NCBI GenBank assembly: GCA_017469605.1
Contig: JAFUGB010000273.1
Location: forward strand, 1 to 5,642
DNA length: 5,642 nt
Source of the DNA: Clostridia bacterium
GTDB taxonomy: Bacteria; Bacillota; Clostridia; Christensenellales; Aristaeellaceae
Direction: 5' to 3'
Of this stretch, positions 1-5,642 are shown piece after piece. The translations under genes and the position numbers were made by a program. Numbering within the stretch: the first letter of the stretch is position 1; every line of letters starts with the position of its first letter. The notes under the pieces are model-generated. The model was given only the letters and a program-made list of their open reading frames with translations. It searched no databases and was not told where the DNA came from.

Positions 1-18
1 ATTCTTCATTTTCTTCGG

Positions 19-41
19 GGGCATCGACTTTGTCGATGCCC
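19..41. terminator. Second perfect hairpin next to the first, at the window edge
   Basis: GGGCATCGAC (19-28) and GTCGATGCCC (32-41) form a perfect 10-bp stem with a 3-nt loop, abutting the hairpin at 41-76. On the minus strand it is followed by an A/G-rich stretch rather than a U-tract, so alone it is not a textbook intrinsic terminator. It may assist termination, stabilise the transcript end, or be a copy of a dispersed palindromic repeat. The rest of the 91 non-coding bases shows nothing further. Confidence 0.45.
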
Positions 42-76
42 AAACGGCCCGCCGGATCATCCCGACGGGCCGCTTG
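41..76. terminator. Hairpin after the operon, probable (possibly bidirectional) terminator
   Basis: CGGCCCG (45-51) pairs perfectly with CGGGCCG (66-72). Three outer pairs (41-43 with 74-76) lie beyond one mismatch, and three inner pairs (53-55 with 62-64) beyond another. It begins about 16 nt downstream of the small gene's stop. On the minus strand it is followed only by a short TTTG. On the plus strand the tail CTTGTTTTGTT is more U-rich, so it may serve a convergent transcript entering from the left at least as well as this operon. Confidence 0.6.
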
Positions 77-91
77 TTTTGTTATACAGTT

Positions 92-307
92 TCACCGGAT
101 CACAAACACATATCCGATCAGCGCCACAATAGCCAGCACCCCCAGCGCAGCGGGAATGAACACCATCAACGCCGAAAGGATCAGCGCCAGCGTATCATTT
201 TTTTCCAGCTTATCGGCCAGGTTTTCATCATCAAAAGCCCGTTCCTTGCCGTTCATCCGCTCCTTCTGAAGCTTCCGCGCCCTATCGTAACGTCCCTGAA
301 ACAGCAT
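92..307 (-). CDS. Small single-pass membrane protein, last gene of the transporter operon
   Basis: A 71-residue protein of unknown function. The ATG at 307 follows the ATPase stop by 2 nt, with GGAGG at 315-319, 7 nt upstream and inside the end of the ATPase gene, so its translation is probably coupled to that gene. A longer frame starting at 379 would run through the ATPase coding end without a ribosome site and is less likely. Residues 1-38 are strongly charged and probably helical, with many Arg, Lys, Glu and Asp. Residues 40-70 are a continuous hydrophobic stretch with a proline at 52 and small residues after it, ending one Arg from the C-terminus. This predicts an anchored protein with a cytosolic N-terminal tail, or possibly a short kinked or re-entrant hairpin. 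I recognise no family. Position suggests an accessory or regulatory partner of the transporter, or an unrelated passenger gene. Confidence 0.75.
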   Translation of the reverse strand: MLFQGRYDRARKLQKERMNGKERAFDDENLADKLEKNDTLALILSALMVFIPAALGVLAIVALIGYVFVIR

Positions 308-309
308 GC

Positions 310-1849
<1,540 letters not shown>

Positions 1850-1872
<23 letters not shown>

Positions 1873-2851
1873 GACGCTCCTCCTTTCGCGCATAGAAACA
1901 GCGCACCTGCTGGCCGGGCATGACCTCGGTCAGTTCAGGTTCTTCCTCCATGCAGCGGCCCGTGCAATACTTGCAGCGAGGCGCAAACTTGCAGCCCTTG
2001 GGCAGGTCCAGGGGATGGGGCACGGCGCCGGGAATGGCGTCCAGGCGCTCATTGGCCGGGGTATCCAGCCGGGGAATGGAGGTCATCAGCCCCTCGGTAT
2101 AGGGATGGGAGAATACAGACTTGGTAAAAATGGTGCGGGCAGGCGCCATTTCCACCACCTGGCCGCAATACATCACAGCCACGTCATCGGCCATCTGGGC
2201 GATAACGCCCAGGTCATGGGTGATGAACAGGATGGAGGTGCCGTGCTCCTTTTTAAGCTCGTTCATCAGCTTCAGTATCTGCGCCTGGATGGTCACGTCC
2301 AGCGCCGTGGTGGGCTCGTCCGCGATCAGCAGCTTGGGCTGGCAGGCCAGCGCCATGGCGATCATCACGCGCTGCCGCATGCCGCCGGACAGCTGATGGG
2401 GATACTGCTTGGCCACGGTCTCGGGGTTGGGGATCTTGACGTCCTTCAGCATCTCGATCACCTTTTCCCGGGCCTGATTTTTATTCATGCCCTGATGGAT
2501 CATGAAGGGCTCGGCCACCTGCTTTTCCACCGTGAACACCGGGTTCAGGCTGGTCATGGGCTCCTGGAAAATCACCGAAATATCGTTGCCGCGGATCTTA
2601 TACATATCGGTGCGGCTCAGCTTGGTCAGCTCCCGCCCGTCAAACATGATGCTGCCGGATTCAATGTAGCCGTTGCCGTCCAGCAATTGCAGGATGCTCA
2701 TGGCGGACACGCTCTTGCCCGAGCCCGATTCACCCACAACGCCCAGGGTACGGCCGGCTTCCACGCTGTAGCTCACGCCGTTCACGGCCTTTACGGTACC
2801 GCGCTTGGTGGTAAAGAAGGTATGCAGATCCTTAAGTTCAAGTAATGCCAC
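1850..2851 (-). CDS. dppD: DppD-type ABC importer ATPase with C-terminal four-cysteine motif
   Basis: Cytosolic ATP-hydrolysing subunit of the importer, 333 residues, the usual family length. The start codon is GTG at 2851; AAGGAGGTG lies at 2859-2867, 7 nt upstream, and overlaps the stop of the permease gene. Motifs: Walker A GESGSGKS at 40-47; Q-loop VIFQEP at 93-98; ABC signature LSGGMRQR at 154-161; Walker B LLIADEP at 174-180 followed by the D-loop TTALD; H-loop THD at 211-213. The oligopeptide-transporter C-terminal extension is present (HPYTEGL at 249-255), with Cys287, Cys293, Cys300 and Cys318 in CX5CX6CX17C spacing plus Cys296. In the DppD family such cysteines have been shown to hold an iron-sulfur cluster. 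Nothing in this subunit is unusual. Its last 23 nt overlap the start of the next ATPase gene, implying translational coupling. Confidence 0.97.
1879..1886 (-). promoter_or_regulatory. Shine-Dalgarno that decides the OppF-type ATPase start
   Basis: AAAGGAGG, 6 nt before the ATG at 1872 and lying inside the 3' end of the DppD-type gene. It supports the 520-residue start over the upstream ATG at 1893, which lacks a purine-rich site. Confidence 0.85.
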
Positions 2852-2858
2852 GTCTCTC

Positions 2859-2867
2859 CACCTCCTT
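2859..2867 (-). promoter_or_regulatory. Shine-Dalgarno that decides the GTG start of the DppD-type ATPase
   Basis: AAGGAGGTG, an extended match to the 16S rRNA 3' end, 7 nt before the GTG at 2851. It overlaps the TAA stop (2866-2868) of the DppC-type gene and supports the non-ATG start. Confidence 0.85.
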
Positions 2868-4719
2868 AGCGTTCAGCGCTCTTCGGGTCAACGGCGTCGC
2901 GCAGGCCGTCGCCTATCATATTGATGCAAATGGTGCAGATGCCAAAGATCGTTGCCGGGAATATCCACTGCCACCAGTACTGCTGGATCACGATGCTGTT
3001 GTTGGCGCCGGTGAGCAGGTTGCCCCAGGTGGGGGTGGGCAGCGGGATGCCGAAGCCCAGGTAGGACAGGGAGCTTTCGGTCAGCATGCAGGTGGCAAAG
3101 TCCAGCGTCATGCTGACCAGCAGCAGGCTGATCACGTTGGGCAGGATATGGCGGAACACGATGGTCCCTTCCTTGATGCCCATGGCCTTGGCGGCGGTCA
3201 CGTATTCCATTTCGCGCTGGGCCAGGATCTGGGCGCGCACCAGGCGGCAGGTGCCGGTCCAGCTCAGCACACCCAGCACCACCATGATCAGGTACATCTT
3301 CTGGGTGGGGTCCAGGCGGCTGCCGATAACGGCCGACAGGATCATGGCAAAGGGAATAAAGGGCAGGCCGCCCACGATCTCAGCGATACGCATGATCAGC
3401 AGGTCCGCCTTGCCGCCGAAGTACCCGGCGATGCCGCCCAGCACCACGCCGATGATGGTGGCGATGACCACCGAGATGGCGCCCACCGTCATGGTGACGC
3501 GGCCGCCATTGACGATACGGGTCAGCAGGTCGCGCCCCTGGCCGTCGGTGCCCAGCACAAAGCCCTTCAGGCCCCAGGTTTCCACCGTGCCGTCCTCCAT
3601 CACAGCGTAGTTCTGGAAGTTGCCGGTGTAGATTTCACGGATATTGGCGCCATGGGCCACGCTGTCGGGCACGTCGATCTGGTGGTATTTGTTGCCGCCC
3701 CAGCTTACCACGTCGCCGTTTTCCAGCAGCGCGGTATAATGGAAGCGTCCGGCATAGAGCTTCTTTACGGGAGAAACAAATTCGGGGACACTCTTTTCGC
3801 CGTTCTTATCGTTGCCCCATACCACCACCCGGCCGTCCTCGGTCACGGCGGCCATGGTGCCGCTGGTGGCGGCGATATCCACTACGGTTACGCCTTCCAG
3901 CGATTTGGGAATGGCGGCAAAGGCGCTGCCCTTGTCCTTATAGCCGGTATAGGCCACCGTGCCGTCCTTGAGCAGGCAGATATATTCGTTGCTGGTCAGC
4001 GCCACCTTGGCAATATTGCCCTGGTACTGCTTGCGCATTTTGATATCGGCCATATTGCTGTTGCCCCACAGGTACAGCGTGCCGTCGCTGCTGACGGCGG
4101 CCGAAAACTGATTGCTGGCCTCCAGCTGGATGATGTCCCAGGTTTCGTCCTGGGCCTTCATGGCCTTTTTCATTTCACTGGAGAAGTTGCCCTGCTGCAA
4201 ACGGGTATTGCCCCATACGTACAGCTGGCCGTCGTCGCCCAGGGCCACCACGTGGTCGTCGCCCGCGGCGAACAGCACCAGATCGGCGTTCTGCACCTCG
4301 TCCGGGATATCGGCAATGTTGATCTTTTCCGTAATCCTTGTATAGCCCCAGGTATGCAGGTGGCCGTCGGTATCCAGGCCCACGCCGTAGGTGCGGCCCG
4401 CGGCGATATCAGCGATCTTGCCCTTGAGCTCCTTGGGCACGGCCATCATGTCCTGGGAGGGCGGCAGGTTGATCAGCGTGGAATCCTGGTCAGACAGATC
4501 CAGCACCCAGTACCGGGGGCCGATCAAAACAAACAGGAAAATGAGAATGAAGCCAATCAGGCCAATGCGCACGGTATGCTTGCCAAAGAAATTCTTGGCC
4601 ATGGTGCGGAAGGGGGTCTGTACCTGCTCTTCCTGCATGAAATCGCGCACTTCCTGATCGGTGCCCATAAAGGCGCGCTTGAACCAGCGGGTCAGGAAAA
4701 ATCCTTTTTTCTTTGCCAT
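2866..4719 (-). CDS. dppC: DppC-type ABC importer permease with an inserted seven-repeat RCC1-like beta-propeller
   Basis: Second permease of the importer, 617 residues against about 280-320 for ordinary DppC/OppC. The ATG at 4719 has AAGGAGG at 4729-4735, 9 nt upstream. Order: a charged cytosolic N-terminus (1-50) ending in an OppC_N-like stretch; TM1 about 51-68; an extracellular insertion about 69-388; the conserved LGTDGQGRDLLTR segment at 389-401 where the normal fold resumes; then TMs near 409-435, 440-466, 475-490, 525-548 and 583-604. The EAA coupling loop is about 505-528 (EYVTAAKAMGI ... HILPN). The C-terminus GDGLRDAVDP is family-typical. The insertion holds seven RCC1-type repeats, each ending in DG-x-hydrophobic-x-x-W-G. 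With TM1 running from inside to outside, the propeller would face out of the cell. The reading frame is unbroken through both junctions, so this is a genuine in-frame domain insertion. Permease identity is certain; the role of the propeller is unknown. Confidence 0.95.
   Translation of the reverse strand: MAKKKGFFLTRWFKRAFMGTDQEVRDFMQEEQVQTPFRTMAKNFFGKHTVRIGLIGFILIFLFVLIGPRYWVLDLSDQDSTLINLPPSQDMMAVPKELKGKIADIAAGRTYGVGLDTDGHLHTWGYTRITEKINIADIPDEVQNADLVLFAAGDDHVVALGDDGQLYVWGNTRLQQGNFSSEMKKAMKAQDETWDIIQLEASNQFSAAVSSDGTLYLWGNSNMADIKMRKQYQGNIAKVALTSNEYICLLKDGTVAYTGYKDKGSAFAAIPKSLEGVTVVDIAATSGTMAAVTEDGRVVVWGNDKNGEKSVPEFVSPVKKLYAGRFHYTALLENGDVVSWGGNKYHQIDVPDSVAHGANIREIYTGNFQNYAVMEDGTVETWGLKGFVLGTDGQGRDLLTRIVNGGRVTMTVGAISVVIATIIGVVLGGIAGYFGGKADLLIMRIAEIVGGLPFIPFAMILSAVIGSRLDPTQKMYLIMVVLGVLSWTGTCRLVRAQILAQREMEYVTAAKAMGIKEGTIVFRHILPNVISLLLVSMTLDFATCMLTESSLSYLGFGIPLPTPTWGNLLTGANNSIVIQQYWWQWIFPATIFGICTICINMIGDGLRDAVDPKSAER
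3562..4416 (-). repeat. Seven RCC1-like repeats (beta-propeller domain) inside the DppC-type permease
   Basis: Protein-level repeats at residues about 102-386 of the permease. The glycine of the conserved D/N-G pair falls at residues 119, 164, 213, 253, 296, 335 and 377, giving periods of 45, 49, 40, 43, 39 and 42. Each unit follows the RCC1 pattern of an IADIAAG-like strand, a (H/Y)-x-x-A-hydrophobic strand, an acidic DG turn and a terminal W-G (W124, W169, W218, W301, W340, W382). Unit four is degenerate, with Tyr-Thr-Gly in place of x-W-G. Seven units match the blade number of RCC1 and of the secreted bacterial RCC1-like protein BLIP-II, so a complete closed propeller is likely. The unequal periods and diverged sequences argue against recent tandem duplication. 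Ligand unknown. Confidence 0.9.
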
Positions 4720-4728
4720 TTCTCCGAC

Positions 4729-4735
4729 CCTCCTT
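4729..4735 (-). promoter_or_regulatory. Shine-Dalgarno of the DppC-type permease, overlapping the DppB stop
   Basis: AAGGAGG, 9 nt before the ATG at 4719. It shares bases with the TAA stop (4734-4736) of the preceding permease gene, consistent with coupled translation of the two permease subunits. Confidence 0.8.
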
Positions 4736-5642
4736 ACTTATCCACGCGCACGCGCGGGTCAACCAGGCCGTAGCTGATATCGATCAGCAGCGAGCCCACC
4801 AGGGAAACGATGGAATAGAACATCTGGATGGCCAGCACCAGCTCAAAGTCCAGGTTGTTCAGTCCCTGCCAGTACAGCTTGCCCATGCCGTTCAGCGAGA
4901 AGGTGTTCTCAATGATCACCGAGCCGCCGAAGATGCCCAGGAACCAGCCCAGGATGCTGGTAATGACCGGCAGCAGGGCATTGCGCCAGGCATGGCTGTA
5001 AATGACCACCTTTTCCCTGAGGCCCTTGGCCCGGGCGGTGCGGATATAATCCATGCTCAGCGCATCGATCATGGAGGAGCGCACATAGCGGGTCATGCCG
5101 CCCAGGGAGCCGAAGGTCATTACGATCACCGGTAGGGCGATATGGTACAGCATATCCACAAATTCCTGCCACTTGCTGGTGTACTCCATGCCGGGCGTTT
5201 TCTGGCCCATGATGGGGAACACGCGCCACAGCACGCACAGCAGGTACATGAAGATCAGGGCGATGATGTATACCGGGATGCTGTAGCCCAGCATGGTCAC
5301 CACCTGCGTGGTACTGTCAAAGCGCTTGCCCTTGTGCACCGCGCAGTAGATACCCAGCGGGATGGTGATGCCCAGCGAGGCAACGGTGGAGAATATATTG
5401 ATGAAGATGGTGTTGCCCATGGGCGTCTTGATAACATCCACCACATTGCGTTTGTACAGGTTGCTGTAGCCAAAGTTGCCCTCCAGCACGCCGTTGAACG
5501 TGCCATCGGTATCCTTCCACAGGCCCATCCATCGCAGATAGCGCACGATCAGCGGGTCATCCAGGCCCATTTCCTTGCGCCGCTGCTGGGACATGACCTG
5601 GTATTCATCGGCCTTCAGCCCCTTGCGCCTGGGCTCCAGCTC
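4734..5642 (-). CDS. dppB: DppB-type ABC importer permease, 5'-truncated by window edge
   Basis: Inner permease subunit of an Opp/Dpp-family ABC importer; it pairs with the DppC-type subunit to form the membrane channel. The frame stays open to the right edge, so the true start lies outside. The visible part is 302 residues ending in TAA at 4734. An internal ATG at 5594 is not a credible start, because in-frame coding continues upstream of it and the family's first TM is missing. Visible landmarks, numbered from the edge: the family-typical LGLDDPL-like segment (here MGLDDPL, about 25-31) followed by VRYLRWMG; GNFGYS at 55-60; five hydrophobic segments near 77-103, 112-139, 162-182, 223-245 and 269-292; and the EAA coupling loop about 199-226 (DYIRTARAKGL ... 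NALLP). The C-terminus DPRVRV is typical. The stop overlaps the ribosome site of the next gene, 14 nt away. The family is certain; the substrate (peptide, nickel, oligosaccharide) cannot be read from the permease. Confidence 0.95.
   Translation of the reverse strand, partial: ELEPRRKGLKADEYQVMSQQRRKEMGLDDPLIVRYLRWMGLWKDTDGTFNGVLEGNFGYSNLYKRNVVDVIKTPMGNTIFINIFSTVASLGITIPLGIYCAVHKGKRFDSTTQVVTMLGYSIPVYIIALIFMYLLCVLWRVFPIMGQKTPGMEYTSKWQEFVDMLYHIALPVIVMTFGSLGGMTRYVRSSMIDALSMDYIRTARAKGLREKVVIYSHAWRNALLPVITSILGWFLGIFGGSVIIENTFSLNGMGKLYWQGLNNLDFELVLAIQMFYSIVSLVGSLLIDISYGLVDPRVRVDK

Noticed and set aside
1..60. Possible start of another minus-strand gene running off the left edge (ATG at 60, or inner ATGs)
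   Set aside because: The frame passes through both hairpins, has no convincing ribosome site, and too little is visible to judge.
1873..1893. Seven-residue longer start for the OppF-type ATPase
   Set aside because: The ATG at 1893 lacks a purine-rich site; the AAAGGAGG lies between it and the better ATG at 1872.
3562..4416. RCC1 region as a separate gene or an assembly chimera
   Set aside because: The frame is continuous with TM1 and with LGTDGQGRD on either side, no internal stop or start with a ribosome site was noticed, and the base composition resembles the flanks.
2845..4773. Long plus-strand open frame (642 codons) opposite the DppC-type permease
   Set aside because: It is antisense to a gene with clear family motifs and has a His/Gln/Gly/Ala-rich composition typical of a shadow frame in GC-rich DNA. 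No ribosome site or recognisable domain.

Overview
The window holds one operon, read entirely from the minus strand (right to left). It encodes most of an Opp/Dpp-type (peptide/nickel family) ABC importer. In transcription order: a DppB-type permease cut by the right edge (4734-5642), a DppC-type permease (2866-4719), a DppD-type ATPase (1850-2851), an OppF/DppF-type ATPase (310-1872) and a 71-residue single-pass membrane protein (92-307). The last 91 bases are non-coding and hold two hairpins. Spacing is tight: 14 nt, 14 nt, a 23-nt overlap and 2 nt. Every internal gene has a near-consensus GGAGG Shine-Dalgarno. The set is therefore almost certainly one transcript with coupled translation. 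No substrate-binding protein is visible; it may lie upstream past the right edge or elsewhere.

The GC-rich sequence, strong AAGGAGG ribosome sites, one GTG start and the protein style suggest a GC-rich member of the Clostridia (Bacillota), of the kind common in gut metagenomes. This is inferred from style; no phylogenetic marker is present.

The core importer is canonical. Both permeases have the EAA coupling loop. Both ATPases have intact Walker A, Q-loop, signature, Walker B and H-loop motifs, plus a C-terminal four-cysteine motif with identical CX5CX6CX17C spacing. Two subunits carry large non-canonical insertions. The DppC-type permease is 617 residues, about twice the usual size. Seven RCC1-like repeats (residues about 102-386) sit in the extracellular loop between TM1 and TM2, enough for a complete seven-bladed beta-propeller. 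The OppF-type ATPase is 520 residues rather than about 320-340. It has about 185 residues of charged, helical, coiled-coil-like sequence between the Walker A strand-helix unit and the Q-loop.

The importer thus appears to carry a propeller outside the cell, a helical hairpin on the cytosolic motor, and a small membrane protein made from the same message. A plausible reading is a peptide (or other oligomer) importer whose docking, substrate capture or ATPase coupling is modified by these additions. The architecture is visible in the sequence; the function is inference.
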